From Pisaster brevispinus (Eukaryota > Echinodermata > Asteroidea > Forcipulatida > Asteriidae): a DNA stretch of 64,000 bases. The notes below the pieces were generated by a model, which was not told the DNA's origin, ran no database searches, and worked only from the letters and a program-made list of their open reading frames with translations. The DNA lies in contig JAMKCF010000004.1 of assembly GCA_023634235.1 (NCBI GenBank), positions 9,772,702 to 9,836,701 of the forward strand, written 5' to 3'. The stretch's first letter is position 1. Each line of letters begins with the position of its first letter. The position numbers and the translations under genes are program-made. Below, piece by piece: positions 9,201 to 19,458 of the stretch.

Positions 9201-11688
9201 TTAAGGTTGTTGCGACTGTACTCCATTCATATTTTGTAATAAACCCCGAGGGTGGTAAGCTAGCCTTTGTATTCACCCCCTTGCATGGTCAGCCATTTGT
9301 GGGATAGAGTCCTGAATTGGTGACATCAGTGGATAGAAACATTATATCACTCTGTATTGTCACGGTAATGTCATGACACTTTCATCCAAACAGATGCGTA
9401 AATAAAATACAAATGAAGCATGAAGTCGGGGCTCCACACGCACATGGCGGATCTGTGCAATTAGCGAATACCAGCTTCTCTGTGATGTTTCAACTAGAGA
9501 AGTTGTAAATGAGTTCCCAATTAGTACTGTTATACTTTCTGCGAATTGTCGGTAACTTTTTTTCAAGTAACTTTTATATATACAGTTTACTTCTTCGAAA
9601 CAACTGTTTGGTTTCCCCTTATCTAGCCTTTGGCTACCATGCACAAATATTTCTACTGATAATAAACCGTAAATAAAAACCACACTATCTGCTTTTTTTT
9701 TTTTTAGGGCAATGGTGGGTGTGATCATGAGTGCACAAACTTTGGTGGTGGTTACAACTGCTCATGTGAGCCAAACTTCAAACTCGGTTCGGACCGGCAT
9801 TCCTGCCAACGTAAGTAGCTCTCTCTAAAATATTCAGCATAGTGTCCGAAAAAACAAAAAAACTGGTTGGTTTTTTTTTTTCATTAACAAAGTTGTGTGT
9901 CCACTATTAAAGCTTTAACTAATTATAATTGTGCTGGGACGTCAGTGTAACTTGTTAGATAAGAGCCAGTTGTGTAATTTTTTCCTTAGTTTTGAAGAAA
10001 AAAATAAATATATATGTCAGATTTTCGTTGCTAACAAAATAGGATTCATACTGCCTCTAGCTACTGGGCTTTCTTGGTGGTTTAGTAATAAGACACCTCT
10101 GGAATGGTAAAGGTGGTGGGTCCAAATCCCACCAGAGTAATATGCCTGTGGATTTAACACACATTGGTGTATGGATAAAACCAGTGTAGTATTATTTATC
10201 CCTGATGAAAATTGAACATCTATGAAAAAGATTTTCTTTGTATTGTGTCAGTTTTTACTATTCCACATTAGAACAACTCAAAACTCAACACACCATTATT
10301 TTTACTTGCAAAAATGCATAATATATATGAGATATTAGTCATGTACTTTGTTCAATTTTTTTTTTATTGTTATCATTATTAATACCTTTTCACCGCTGAA
10401 TTTATTGCAGTTAAAATTGTTTACATGTAGAATATCGAATAATAATCTGTTTGTAAATAAAGGTCAGCATAGACAATGCAGAGCGGCCTTGGTCTTGTTC
10501 CTGACCACTGTTTCACTGTCAGCACACTCTTTGTTTAAATAACTATTATCGGAATATCCTTGAGTAAATATTATTGTTTTCAACAGATTGTCCCACATGT
10601 GAAAACTTTGAGGAGATGCAGTCGATGATAGAGGGCTTACGATTTGCCCTAGACACCATGCAGGATGCCATTTTAGATGTCAAAGCTCAAAACACACAAC
10701 TGTGGGAAAGGGTGAGTTGACGACTGGGCACTGTAGACAAAAGGTGGACCCGAGAACACAAAAGAATCATACTCTGCAGGATCTTGAGACTTCTGTGGAC
10801 TTACACACACATCCACACAAGGTTTCCATTAAAAAGAAGCTAATTTGCCTCTGGAAAACATTTTTAAAGGATGTCATATAAGTTGTAATATATAGTCTTG
10901 TACCACGCACATATCTACCACTAAGGTACTCAAGGCGCTTGAACAAACAGAAACACTTTAAGACAGGTTTTGAATTTTTGTAGTTGAAATTATAAGACCA
11001 ACTTATGTAGCACCTTGTATAGGGGTTTACAAGGTGCTGCAGCACATTCAGCAGCCACTGCCAGAAACACCGGGGCAAACCCTTCTTTTAGTAGTAAGAG
11101 GAACTGGGTTCTTTTATGTGCATTACACAACACACAGGACCCCACACTCTGCTGATCGGAAATACCAGAGTCAGAGTCCGGTGCTTTGAACCGCTCGGCC
11201 ACAACACGCCAGTGAACTTAACCCCTGTAGCTCACAACAGGGAAACCTGTAAACAAGGGTGCTTGCTATGTGAACCAGAAACACCAGGGTAAAAAAAACC
11301 CTACTCTTCCACAATAAGTGTTCTGGGTTCTTTGATGTGCACTGCCAGTCCTAGTACACAGGATCTAAGGCTTAATGTCTGTTCAGGACAAAGCAATTAT
11401 GGTTACGTTTTTTGTTTAAGGACACAAGTGCCACAACCAGGACTCGAACCCACACTCTGCTGATCAGAAACACAAGAGCTTGAGAGTCCGGTGCTCTTAA
11501 CTGAATTGAATTAAAAAGGATATCTCCAACAATATTTTTGTCTTTTTGTTCTTTTTCTCTTTTAGGTTCGAGTGCTTGAAGCCAAGCAGAATGAAAACAC
11601 CCTTTCGTTTGGTGTCAATAAACTTACAGAATCAAATAAAGACACGCCCAGAGCTTTACCCCGCCACAGCCTAGTTCCTGTACACTGA
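79..11688 (+). CDS. Calcium-binding EGF-repeat protein with C-terminal coiled coil, matrilin-like (3' part, 11 exons)
   Basis: Eleven exons join in frame into about 440 residues: 79-217, 1447-1637, 1899-1965, 3604-3659, 6265-6451, 7304-7491, 8094-8163, 8686-8761, 9708-9810, 10587-10711, 11566-11688 (TGA). All introns are GT-AG and all phases agree. The product has the end of one EGF domain and eight complete ones, each opening with the calcium-binding consensus D-(I/V)-(D/N)-E-C and carrying an aromatic residue before the fifth cysteine. After the last EGF come CPTCENFEEMQ and a heptad-patterned segment, then a basic Pro/His tail. From memory, two cysteines followed by a short coiled coil is the oligomerisation module that closes matrilins, so a secreted, disulfide-linked extracellular matrix oligomer is likely. 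No von Willebrand A domain is in the window; it could lie upstream. A fibulin-like or other EGF matrix protein is the alternative. The 5' end is missing. Confidence 0.8.
658..1225. repeat. Palindrome-bearing minisatellite, about 68-bp unit, 8-9 copies
   Basis: It lies in an EGF-gene intron. The unit alternates GGCTTCATACGTATGAAGCC, a near-perfect 20-bp palindrome, with a spacer containing AAGCATACACTGCC and GTGATTCAACAAGCATACA. Copies differ by point changes and one is shortened near 966-1000. Confidence 0.9.
1447..1637 (+). CDS. EGF gene exon 2 of window
   Basis: Acceptor tag before 1447, donor gtaaag at 1638. It completes EGF 1 and encodes the whole of EGF 2 (DIDECTASG to CLCPQGYM). EGF 1 has an unusual acidic stretch, FQEEPDVDYC, before its last cysteine. 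Confidence 0.82.
1899..1965 (+). CDS. EGF gene exon 3 of window
   Basis: A 67-nt exon encoding the first half of EGF 3 (DVDECQNDLLHEC to NVDGG). Acceptor ctttcag, donor gtaagt. The domain is split after Gly-Gly by a phase-2 intron. Confidence 0.8.
2251..2459 (-). repeat. tRNA-derived SINE, family 1
   Basis: On minus it reads GGCTGGATAGCTCAGTTGG, then AGAGCGCCGGTACG, then GGTCGTTGGATC. This resembles tRNA A and B boxes, but the tail continues well past a tRNA. Related copies sit at about 4312-4415, 4511-4625 and 61585-61745. It is a SINE, not a functional tRNA gene. Confidence 0.75.
2830..3193. mobile_element. Non-autonomous TIR element (CAGGGCT termini)
   Basis: It begins CAGGGCTCGAATTTG and ends CAAAATTCAAGCCCTG, its inverse. 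A relative lies at 59018-59361 and a partial copy near 53730-53835. The CAGGG terminus is hAT-like, but I could not confirm an 8-bp target duplication. Confidence 0.6.
3310..3480. repeat. Foldback MITE with CCAATTTCATAGAG-type ends
   Basis: It runs from CCAATTTCATAGAGGTGC to GCAGCTCTGTGAAATTG, an imperfect inverted repeat. The interior is rich in TGCTTAGC/GCTAAGCA. Relatives are at about 23455-23640, 58030-58140 and 61985-62130. Confidence 0.6.
3604..3659 (+). CDS. EGF gene exon 4 of window
   Basis: A 56-nt micro-sized exon with the second half of EGF 3 (FHCECNEGYSM). Acceptor tttccag, donor gtaagt. It is too short to stand out as an ORF and is supported by phase and cysteine spacing. Confidence 0.8.
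3749..3956. mobile_element. Foldback element with 38-bp inverted arms
   Basis: The core arms 3771-3808 (GGGAGGAGTGTTGGCTCTGA...) and 3878-3915 are near-perfect inverse copies. Outer flanks TATGACTAGT and ACTAGTCATA extend the symmetry. The loop carries no ORF. Confidence 0.75.
4312..4415 (-). repeat. SINE family 1 fragment (tRNA-like head)
   Basis: It matches the head of the 2251-2459 copy (CTACCAACTGAGCTATCCAG on plus). A separate tail fragment of the same family lies at 4511-4625. Confidence 0.7.
4511..4625 (-). repeat. SINE family 1 fragment (tail side)
   Basis: It shares AAAGGGAAACTGATGGGG and AAAGAAAAATTGACT with the tail of the 2251-2459 copy. The head is missing. Confidence 0.65.
4989..5491. 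mobile_element. Foldback element containing a 44-bp tandem array
   Basis: The ends CCAGTCACCTTG and GGTGAGATGACTGG are inverse. Inside, about 5276-5470 repeats a 44-bp unit (GACTTTGATGGGGTC...TTTGCTAGTGGGC) two to three times, followed by degenerate GACTTTG-TAG units. The left side (5000-5070) holds the complementary AGCAAAGTGG motif. Confidence 0.7.
5813..6160 (-). repeat. tRNA-derived SINE, family 2 (degraded)
   Basis: It shares GGGTGCTTGCTATGTGAACC and AGGACACAAGTGCCA with copies at 11212-11510 and 55232-55551. It lies in the intron before EGF exon 5. Confidence 0.65.
6265..6451 (+). CDS. EGF gene exon 5 of window
   Basis: Acceptor cttccag, donor gtaagt. It encodes all of EGF 4 (DIDECTQELC, with FTCDCRPGYF) and the first half of EGF 5 (DVNECNDNNGRC to DKGG). 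Confidence 0.83.
7304..7491 (+). CDS. EGF gene exon 6 of window
   Basis: Acceptor ctacccag, donor gtaggg. It finishes EGF 5 (CECDEGFEL) and encodes EGF 6 (DINECESNFACC to CTCL). EGF 6 carries additional cysteines (ACC near its start and CTC at its end), so its disulfide pattern may differ from a standard EGF. Confidence 0.83.
7732..7762. repeat. TTTTTTG microsatellite
   Basis: Three to four copies of the heptamer TTTTTTG/TTTTTGT in an intron. Confidence 0.7.
8094..8163 (+). CDS. EGF gene exon 7 of window
   Basis: A 70-nt exon with the first half of EGF 7 (DINECEKDNGGCGQIC). Acceptor aatgtag, donor gtaagt after TAC AA; the Asn codon is completed by the first base of the next exon. Confidence 0.8.
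8318..8407. repeat. Tandem duplication of about 45 bp
   Basis: Two virtually identical copies of a block including CAAATTCACTTCAATCACTC and TAGTATTTAATG lie side by side in an intron. They differ by one T in the leading T run. Confidence 0.85.
8686..8761 (+). CDS. EGF gene exon 8 of window
   Basis: It encodes the rest of EGF 7 (CSCEEGFEM) and the start of EGF 8 (DVDECQQ). Acceptor atcatcag, donor gtgatt. The exit is phase 0, unlike the upstream EGF introns. Confidence 0.78.
9708..9810 (+). CDS. EGF gene exon 9 of window
   Basis: It follows a 13-T polypyrimidine tract and encodes most of EGF 8 (GNGGCDHEC to GSDRHSC). Donor gtaagt at 9811, exit phase 1. Confidence 0.82.
10060..10165 (+). repeat. 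tRNA-like SINE fragment
   Basis: It has GGTGGTTTAGTAATAAGACA (A-box-like) and GGTGGGTCCAAATCCCACC (T-arm-like). Extra bases and flanks fit a SINE better than a tRNA gene. Confidence 0.5.
10587..10711 (+). CDS. EGF gene exon 10 of window: CPTC motif and coiled coil
   Basis: It encodes HCPTCENFEEMQ and then a segment with hydrophobic residues at heptad spacing (MI, L, AL, M, AI, V, L), predicted to be coiled coil. The two cysteines just before it could link subunits covalently. Donor gtgagt. Confidence 0.8.
10945..11210 (-). repeat. SINE family 2 relative, diverged
   Basis: It ends in a tRNA-like head on minus (GTGGCCGAGCGGTTC, then AGAGTGTGGG), next to the longer family-2 copy at 11212-11510. 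The body differs from the other copies. Confidence 0.5.
11212..11510 (-). repeat. tRNA-derived SINE, family 2
   Basis: It matches the 55232-55551 copy through GGGTGCTTGCTATGTGAACC, GTGTTCTGGGTTCTTT and GGACACAAGTGCCAC. It sits about 55 nt upstream of the terminal EGF exon's acceptor. Confidence 0.7.
11566..11688 (+). CDS. EGF gene terminal exon
   Basis: Acceptor cttttag after a long T-rich tract. It continues the coiled coil (VRVLEAKQNEN), then a polar tail ending SLVPVH and TGA at 11686-11688. 41 codons including stop. Confidence 0.82.
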   Translation, partial: VRVLEAKQNENTLSFGVNKLTESNKDTPRALPRHSLVPVH

Positions 11689-12310
11689 AGAAATCTTCAA
11701 AAGAAAACGTGACCTCAAAATCTTCTGAAGATTCACTTTCCAAAAGATAATCTCAGATCTGTTAAAAAAAAACAGTAGCCAAAAGGTTGTACATAAATGC
11801 AGGTTAAGATTTGGGTGCACCTTTTAAAACTTAAACAGAGGTACATTTTAAAAGAAACAATTTTTTTTGTTTAATGGTAAATTTCATAGTAACTGAATTG
11901 TGGTAATTCTGAAAAAAGGAAAGGTTTTTGTTCAGCTTTTTAAAAACATCATTTCAAAATAGTTGTTCCCCTGTGCTGCTATTTGATGGGCGATTTAAGA
12001 AATATTTACTCTGACAGGATTTGATTCTGTTGATTTCAGCTGTTACTTGTGTTCTACTCCCTAAGAACTACTGAGCCCCATATACATATTGGTTGGTTTT
12101 CTCAACTGTTCAACTCCTTCCACGAACTGATGACTAAATGTCACAAATGAAAACAAGTGGGTTGGCCTAACACACCTTTTGTTTAGATTGTTGCATGAAA
12201 AAAGCGTAAAAAAATACATGCAATCGTTGTTCTCTGGCAAACTTATTAACTAGTATTGCATTACCATAGATTATGTTTATTAGATGATTCTTGAAAAGCT
12301 ACCTGACATT
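11689..12310 (+). other. Probable 3' UTR of the EGF gene
   Basis: AT-rich, no ORF. No strong polyadenylation signal lies close to the stop; AATAAA occurs at 12382, 13092 and 14298, so the UTR end is uncertain. Confidence 0.4.
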
Positions 12311-12670
12311 AAAGGGAAAGTACACCTTTGGTTTTTGCGACCATTCGATTGTTCTAATCCCATATATATGTAGATATATACAATAAAACTAACCTGTGAA
12401 AATTTCATTTCAAACGGTGGTAGCATTTTTGAGATATCGCTAAAATTCCGGAACAAGTATGTCTCTGCGGGAAGAATAATCCCTATTAAATAGGAATACA
12501 CAATGTGAGAATCGTTACTAACAGTAACATTTCTGAGATTCAAATTTTGGGGGATAAAAATTTATATCTTTTTCCATAACTCAAAGGGTCTGTTTGGGTA
12601 ATGACTCTGAAAATTTATTGGCATTAATTTTCAGAGTCATTACCCAAACATATACAGACCCTTTAGGACA
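12310..12670. repeat. Dispersed element, family R1, with internal perfect hairpin
   Basis: It shares AATCC(C/T)ATATA and AAAACTAACCTGTGAAAA with 19648-20016. At 12588-12664 it contains an inverted pair: GGGTAATGACTCTGAAAATT and AATTTTCAGAGTCATTACCC around a 10-nt loop. Confidence 0.75.
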
Positions 12671-12945
12671 TTATCTCATTTCTTAGGCTACTTTTCTTGG
12701 AAACTATCTGATTGGAATTATTCATATCAATAGAGTAAAAAATCCTATAATCTTTCAAAAACCAATGCTGTACCAGGTGTTTAATCAATGTCCCCCCCAA
12801 AAAAATTTACGTTCCAAGAAGATCATTATGACATTAGGTGAACTGTGATGATTCTGACATTATAAAATAACCCTTATCAGATGTTGATAAAGCCAGAATG
12901 AAAGCTTCAGTTGCTAGTCTTATTATAGGCTTATATATAACTAAA

Positions 12946-13411
12946 CTGTGTAAGTCTCACGCGTATTCGAACTTCTGGGACCAAGTTGGTCCACGTGTGC
13001 ACAATTATGTTTCTTCCAAACTTGAGTTTTACCTAGACTATTGCTATACACGTTATACCATACTGTCTTGAAAGTAAAATGATTGCCATGAAATAAATGA
13101 AAGCATAACAAAGAAAACCAGAGAATAAGGCTTGACCTCCATTTCCGGTTACTGTAAATAACTAAGCGTCTTGCCGAACTGATGGTCATGTTATTGTTGA
13201 AACCAATGGTCGCACAAATTTTGGCATAGGCTAATTGATAAATTAAGTGGGGTTTCTAAAAAAACAAGCATCTTCATCCCAAGTTTAAATTTTGTTTCAA
13301 TGATAACTTCATCTAATTTTATTTAATTTTCAAGAATTTCGTATAAATAGTATGTCAAAACAATTTGTTATAGTTGTTTTTCTCGTTTTCGATACGCGCG
13401 AGACTTGCAAA
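12946..13411. mobile_element. TIR DNA element, family T1 (GCAAGTCTCGCGCG ends)
   Basis: The left end reads TGTGTAAGTCTCACGCGTAT and the right end GATACGCGCGAGACTTGCAA, its imperfect inverse, 466 bp apart. No transposase ORF. Related copies mark the inner ends of both duplication arms (from 41404, and 46446-46706). Confidence 0.7.
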
Positions 13412-15540
13412 GTCTACAGAAAAGTAAAGTGCCATTATATTGGGATTTCTGTGAAACAATTTGTTGAATTGTGCCATTTCGACTATCAGCGTGGAATGAT
13501 CTGCATGTAAATATGCGCATACAACGAATACCATTTTCTTAATGAATGCAGTTGGTATTTGTTTTCTTTTTACAGTCATTTATAACGCACAATCTTGATT
13601 GTAGGGATGCTTGTAAAAAGGTTCTTGAACCAAAATCTGTCCTACAAAATGTTGATCACCGGCTCCGTGTAGGAATCAGCACTGACAGTCCATACAAAAA
13701 ACTGACTTTTACAAATTTTACTAATTTTTGATAACCAAAAATATTTAATTCTATACTAAAAAACTTAAGTATATACAATCACCAGATGAGTTTAAGAAAA
13801 GTATTTTTGTGTAAATAGTGTAAATTAAGCTGTTGTTTTGTAGTTTGTTGTAGAAAAGGAATACCTACATGGTTAGGTTGAGTCATTTTGTGAGAGATAA
13901 TGCTTTTTACAAAAAATAATTAGTTAATATTTCAAAAAAACAACCTGTTTCAGTATTTAACAACTTTCAAATTAAAATTTAAATTATCAGAGAGAGAGAG
14001 AAATTACTTTGAAATGTGATTTTTCCTGAAGTATTATGGTGGAGCTGAGTTTAGATCCATTGAGAAAGCTACCTTAATGTTATAAAAGAGTATTTTATAA
14101 TGCTGCATTTCCACACTTTTGTCACCTTTAACTGAAAAAGATTGCAGTGGAAGGGCTGTTATTTATTATAAGAAAACAGTTATATTTCGTCTTGACACAA
14201 TACTAAAATATGATTTTGTGAAACTGACTACAAACTTGTTTGCTATATTATTTAAATGATAATGTTAATTGATTTTTTAAACTATTAAGAACTTGTAAAT
14301 AAAAATGATTAGGAACTGCTTGATATATGACAAACGGATCTTAAAATGACTCCATCCAATTGGATCAACACAATAGGATATCAAGTATGTATTGCGGCCA
14401 GACAACCAATTGCAGGCCAATGTTTGAACGAAATTGAGGCCATCATTTCACCCTTTCTTCTATTTTAATCATTCAGAAAAGTTGCGGTATTTTTCTTTTT
14501 CATCTTAGTAGAAGTCATAATTGTGACTTATATCTCATAGTTGTGATTTAGCACATGCTGTAGTTATGACTTGTGCCAATTAAGTCATATTTGTAAGATA
14601 TGTTAGTCATAATTATGACTTCATTCATTCATTCATTTATTCAATAATGTTTACTAAAAACAGATTGCAACCAAATGGCTGAATTAAGTGATTAAAAAGG
14701 AACGTATACAAATATATCACATGAAACATTAAAATCCATCATTTATTAAAAAATTGCATTAACAAAATAAGTAAAAGGGAAATGCACAATTTTTATGTGT
14801 TAGACCAAGTCATAGTTGAGAGATAAAAGTCATAATTAGTTATTTTCATCTCAAATATTTTCTTCTTGTTGCCCCTTACCAAGAGTGGCTTTTTAGCCTT
14901 GTTTGGGGCGAATGTGCATTTAAAAGAATATTAAAAGTGGTCACCTTCTCAGCAAGTGTCCAATGCAAGTCTGGGTTTGTGCGTTTTTCTCATTTGGTTG
15001 TCAAAGTTTTCTTTTAATGTAATTCTCTGGAAGAATTGGTCTTCGAATGGCTATTTTGGTGCTTTTTTTATAATAATATTGAAAGAAATTATTTCTAATA
15101 GAATCAGATTGTAATGATCAGTATTATGTGACTTTTGGCCACAGTAAAAAAGTTTACATTGTTGAAAAAAAAAAAAAAAAATTATTCTTCTTCTTGTTGT
15201 TTGTTTTAGTTTTTTCATTTTCGGGGTTGGTTTTTTCAGGTTTTTGAGCTTGTAGTAAAATCTCAAGGAATATTAAACACTGAGAACTGAATCAGAAATG
15301 TTGTTTTTGAATGCCGTAGTTGTTTTGGACCAATGAAGCTGCGGACCATGTTTTACGTCTGATGTCAGGAAAGGTTTATTTAATTTTATGGAATAGAATC
15401 AATATTGGACCGTCTTGGAGTATTACTGTACAGATTTCTAATTTGGTAATTAAATCACCTTAGGTGGGTTGATAGTAAAGTTTTCTGTCTCCGGTTTGGC
15501 TTTCTGTGTTGGGTGATTTTGTTAAATTATTCTGGGTAAA
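13412..15540. other. AT-rich stretch without recognised genes
   Basis: It holds a short AG run (13984-14000), several AGTCATAATTATGACTT-type palindromes (14510-14620) and a poly-A tract near 15165. AATAAA at 14298 could end the EGF transcript. No ORF resembles a known family. Confidence 0.5.
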
Positions 15541-15960
15541 TTATAGGTTGACATAGAGGTAGGGTCATAGATTGGTAAATAACCCAAAAATGAATGGCCA
15601 TAAAAATTTACTTGGTAAAAAGCATTGCATCTTTTGATATTATAAACTATTTTGAGAAAGGATTCCCTTTGATTTGAATCGGGTAAAGGTTTATGCATGA
15701 ATCATTTTTCAGATTGGCTGAAAATTCAAATTTCCATGGTGTCCATTCCGAAGATTCTGTGGCCAGAGATGTTATTGGTACCCGCTGTCACCTCGTTAAA
15801 TGTTGATGGATTTGATGCTCTTGATGAAAATACTGTGACAGTTTTTTGCTGTTTTCTCAACAAGTAAACACTGTATTCAGCTGAAACTTTCACAGGTGTC
15901 TTTTACTGTATTTTTCTTGAAAGTTTTGCCAAAACCAATCTATGGGCCTTACCTTTAACA
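15541..15960. repeat. Dispersed element, family R1
   Basis: It shares ATTATAAACTATTTTGAGAA and CACTGTATTCAGCTGAAACT with the copy at 56058-56410. Confidence 0.7.
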
Positions 15961-17282
15961 TGATTTAACTGTAGTAGCCCTTTGACTTTCTGTGCTGTAC
16001 ACAGTCACTAGTGGTACTGTTAATGCTTACACGAGAGCTGCAGTCCTTCCGGCCTAAGGAGGTCCATCAGTGGGATATCATCACTGATGCAAAGACTAAG
16101 ATTGTTCTCCCCCTGTCTACAAATTGCATCACTGTGAGAAAATGTATCTCAACAAAAACGACTTTAGAACGAAACAAGAAATCGCCTTACCGTGACAATT
16201 ATGTCTGGTCCTATATGAAGTCGAGATACCGTTTTAGTTTTATTGAGTCGTCTTGGGACAAGTCGACCTTCGCTCAGAAAGTCAATCTTGTTATATGGCA
16301 CGCCTGCTGGAGCTCCGTTTTTGACCATAGCATAAAATCATGGCTCTGTGGTAGTGATCTGCAGTGCCCAGTTTCATAAAGCTGTTTACCGGTAACCAGA
16401 TGTTGATGCATATTTTTAGCAGAAAAAAATATGTGAAAATAAGGAAAGTTGTATTTCATGAACGATTGAGGAGATTTGACAGCGCAACGGTGTGCATTCA
16501 CAACTTGTGTCATTTTTTATTTTTCACGTTTTTTTATTTGGAGTTTGGTAATTTCTAAGCTATAGATGGTATATGTTCAAAGTACATGCCTCACTTAAAG
16601 CCCAAAATAGCGCCCTCACTGAGGTCAAAGGAAGACCTTCCATAGGCTGAAACAACCCACATCTTGAGATGACAAACAAGGTGTAGTTCAGTCTAGCTCG
16701 TTGTTTGTTTCATGGTGTGCCCCCAAAAAGTTAGAGGACGGAAACTTTGCCATTTTAGGTGTTTTTTGTTTTGTTTTTGTTTTGTAAATGGCAGTAATTT
16801 AATCATAACATGTTGTCTGGGTTAGCAGCACATGTGTAATTTAAACTGAAGTGGCCAAATAATGATATCGAACATACTCAAAGTAATATTAGTTATAACG
16901 GTTAATTATACACAGCTGCTGCCAAGGACCCGCAATATGTCATTTCATTATTGTTTATATTGAAAGCCTTAACTTACCCTCAGCAACCCAAACGCAATTA
17001 ATTTGTGCTGAAAACCTCTTGAAAATTCAATATTACGTCAGAGTACACTTCATGCACGGTCGCCGCTTCCACTACATGCACTTATTGTATAAAAATCATT
17101 TACGCAATAATGTCCACGCAATCAATACCAACAGTGTGGACTTCTTGGAGCCCATGGCTTACTTATTAAACAAAATATAACACCGTGAGCCTTTGCCAAT
17201 ACACCGGATTGATTTGCCCGCTTCATCTGTTATCATCAAACAAATCACTATTTACAATATAGATTTTAAAGATTAACACTGA
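15961..17282. other. Intergenic stretch upstream of WAP-A
   Basis: A 122-codon open frame begins at 16011, but it has no family I recognise and no splice context. T-rich runs occur near 16760. Nothing firm. Confidence 0.35.
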
Positions 17283-17324
17283 GAGAGTGGAGTACTGGAA
17301 AGTAAGATCCAACTTTTTTGCAGA

Positions 17325-17330
17325 TATAAG
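17325..17330 (+). promoter_or_regulatory. Possible TATA box of WAP-A
   Basis: TATAAG lies about 250 bp upstream of the start codon. If used, it gives a 5' leader of roughly 225 nt. Weak evidence. Confidence 0.3.
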
Positions 17331-17582
17331 GACGACCAGCCCTTCTTTGGAGAGAAGAGAACAGTTGAGTAGATTCAGACAATCAGCCTACAAAGAAACT
17401 ACCGGCAATTTATCTGCCTTCTACAATTCAGCCTAAACCTGTGCACGTCTTCTGTCCACACTAGCCCTAGCAGGAATTTTGTCTCTTTGCAATTCACAGT
17501 GAAGTCCAAAGGGCTACCGTCGACAAGAGCCAACCTACTGTATTAGCACCAGCATTCTGACGGCGCTCACAGAGTCGTGAAG

Positions 17583-17694
17583 ATGCATCGAGGCACCCTA
17601 CCTGCTGCCTGTGTTGTCATGGTTCTACTCCACCTTGTGATGTCAGAGCCCTTAATAGGCCGCTTGCGTAGAGATAATGAAGCAGTTGAAGGTG
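17583..17694 (+). CDS. WAP-A exon 1 (signal peptide, propeptide)
   Basis: ATG at 17583; donor GTAAGT at 17695 after GAA GGT G, phase 1. Confidence 0.83.
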
Positions 17695-19458
17695 GTAAGT
17701 AGTAAATGAGACAACAGTCCTGTTGTTATTTTATTTATTTATTACACTAACAAAAGAAATTAATATCCTTTGAATTTTGCTGCTGGCAAGTCGTTGCGTC
17801 ACACAGGTGCGTGTCTGCTGCACGTCCACAGTTTCCGCTACTTCCTGCCCCGAAGCTGGCGGCATTGTTCGTAATGTTGCCCAAAAGCACAAATTTCTTC
17901 GTTCAAATGCATTTCTTATGACAAAACTTTTAATTCTGAGAAGGGCTTAACATTTGAAGAACTTGTGTAAAAGCCATGTTCAATTATTAAAAATTTCTTG
18001 CATAACTCTCCTAAGGGCCTCTATACAGTGGAGTCAGTTTGTCTGAAGTGGGCGTGGCTTGCAAGGGAATTATGCCACACTTACGAGCAATTCTTCAGCC
18101 ATCTTCGTTACGTTCCCTGTTTACGGCAGCATTATAAACACTTATAATCAATACGCAGATGGGTACGAACCCTTTTCCCCGCTAGCCTCAATTTGACAAC
18201 ACTGGCTTGAAAAGAAAAAAAGAAGAAAAAAATTGCTTTGCCATGATGAAGGTCTGTTGACACATCTGTGGTTTTAAAGTTGGGATTAGGGCTAGCATTA
18301 CATTACCGTTTTATGGTCAGGGTCGGTAACAATCTCGTTCCCATGGGTGGTTGCTCACTGCGCATTATTATTATTTTTTTCTCTCAGCACGTGCGCTGCT
18401 TGCTTATAACCCCAGCCGTCGATTTCACCAAACTCTTCCTAACTTAGGATTAATCTTAGGACTTAGGACGAGTCCCAGCCTTGCACTGTAACATGTAAAC
18501 CTTAAGATTAATCCTAAGTTAGGACTAGTTACTCGTCCTAACTCAAGATAGGATTAATCCTAGCGTTTCGTGAAATCGGCTGCAGGTATTTGTTGTATTA
18601 ATTGAATTGTGCCATATGTGACGAGAGGTATCGATAAGGAGCGATGCCCATGGTAGGGAGGCTGGGTGGGTATGGGGTTAGGGTCTGGACAAAATGGCGG
18701 ACAAGATGGCACGTCTGCATTGCTGATAAAATCATTCAGTGGGAATTTTGATTACACTATAGAATGGAGATAGAAATACCTGAACATTACCTTGTCCTAC
18801 CCTAACCCTATTGGTTGATGACCCTCGCCTTCCACCTCTGGGACACCGGTTCAAATTACACTGGGAGCACTATATGTGGATTGGATTTTCAGTCCCTACC
18901 CTGACTGCGAGGGTTTTTCTCTGGAATATTTTTCTATGGGGTTTTCCTCCCACATCTAAAACTGAAACTTCCTTCAAAGTCTTCTCTCCATTGGGTTCTT
19001 GGCATTAGTGCAGTGATTAAGTTCGCTTTGCTGAGAGTCCTTGGCTTCACAACCAGAATAAGTGAAATAAAATGAAATGAGTGAACATCGCGCCTTTTTG
19101 TATGGGGATTGTGGTGGCATGACAGATACGCGTTTGCGCATCTGCAGAATGCACAACTCTATGGCGTTTACCAACCAATAGTGTCTGTACGAATGCGTGA
19201 ATGCAATTAGCATATATTTCACAATTTTTCTTGCATAAACAAAATGATAATCCTTCTTTTTTATGCCATTTAGGGATGAAGAAGGATGGCCAGTGTCCTG
19301 AGATAAGCACCCTTGGAGAGTACACGGGTATCCCTTGCCTGGATGAGTGTCGAATTCATCTCAGTGATCAGGACTGTGAGATTGAAAACCAAAAATGCTG
19401 CCCTCTGCCTTGCAACGGCTTAAGCCACAAATGTTTGGATGCAGTGATGACTGAGTGA
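17583..19458 (+). CDS. WAP-A: secreted single-WAP-domain protein, two exons
   Basis: Exons 17583-17694 and 19274-19458 join in phase 1 to encode 98 residues. Residues 1-21 form a signal peptide with hydrophobic core VVMVLLHLVM. A short basic propeptide follows (GRLRRDNEAVEGG) with a dibasic processing site. The second exon encodes one whey-acidic-protein (four-disulfide core) domain with eight cysteines, including the central CC pair, in KKDGQCPE to HKCLD. WAP domains are usually secreted protease inhibitors or antimicrobials; which applies cannot be read here. The P1-region residues differ from WAP-B/C. The splice sites (gtaagt, tttag) are good. The start is the first ATG in frame with the signal peptide. 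It is the only WAP copy in the window outside the inverted duplication with an intact coding region. Confidence 0.85.
18425..18590. repeat. Foldback repeat in WAP-A intron
   Basis: GATTTCACCAAACTCTTCCT and the inverse-type GCGTTTCGTGAAATC flank several CTTAGGATTAATCTTAGGA dyads. A related foldback is at 24625-24750. Confidence 0.65.
18805..19005 (+). repeat. tRNA-like SINE in WAP-A intron
   Basis: It contains TGATGACCCTCGCCTTCCAC and GACACCGGTTCAAATTAC (B-box-like), followed by a TTTTCAGTCCCTACC body. It inserted on the coding strand of the WAP-A intron. Confidence 0.5.
19274..19458 (+). CDS. WAP-A exon 2 (WAP domain)
   Basis: Acceptor CCATTTAG at 19266-19273, TGA at 19456-19458. All eight WAP cysteines are in this exon. 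Confidence 0.87.

Noticed and set aside
9360..9728. 122-codon minus-strand frame
   Set aside because: It overlaps the polypyrimidine tract and start of EGF exon 9 in antisense; no domain.
16011..16379. 122-codon plus-strand frame
   Set aside because: No family recognised and no splice or promoter support.
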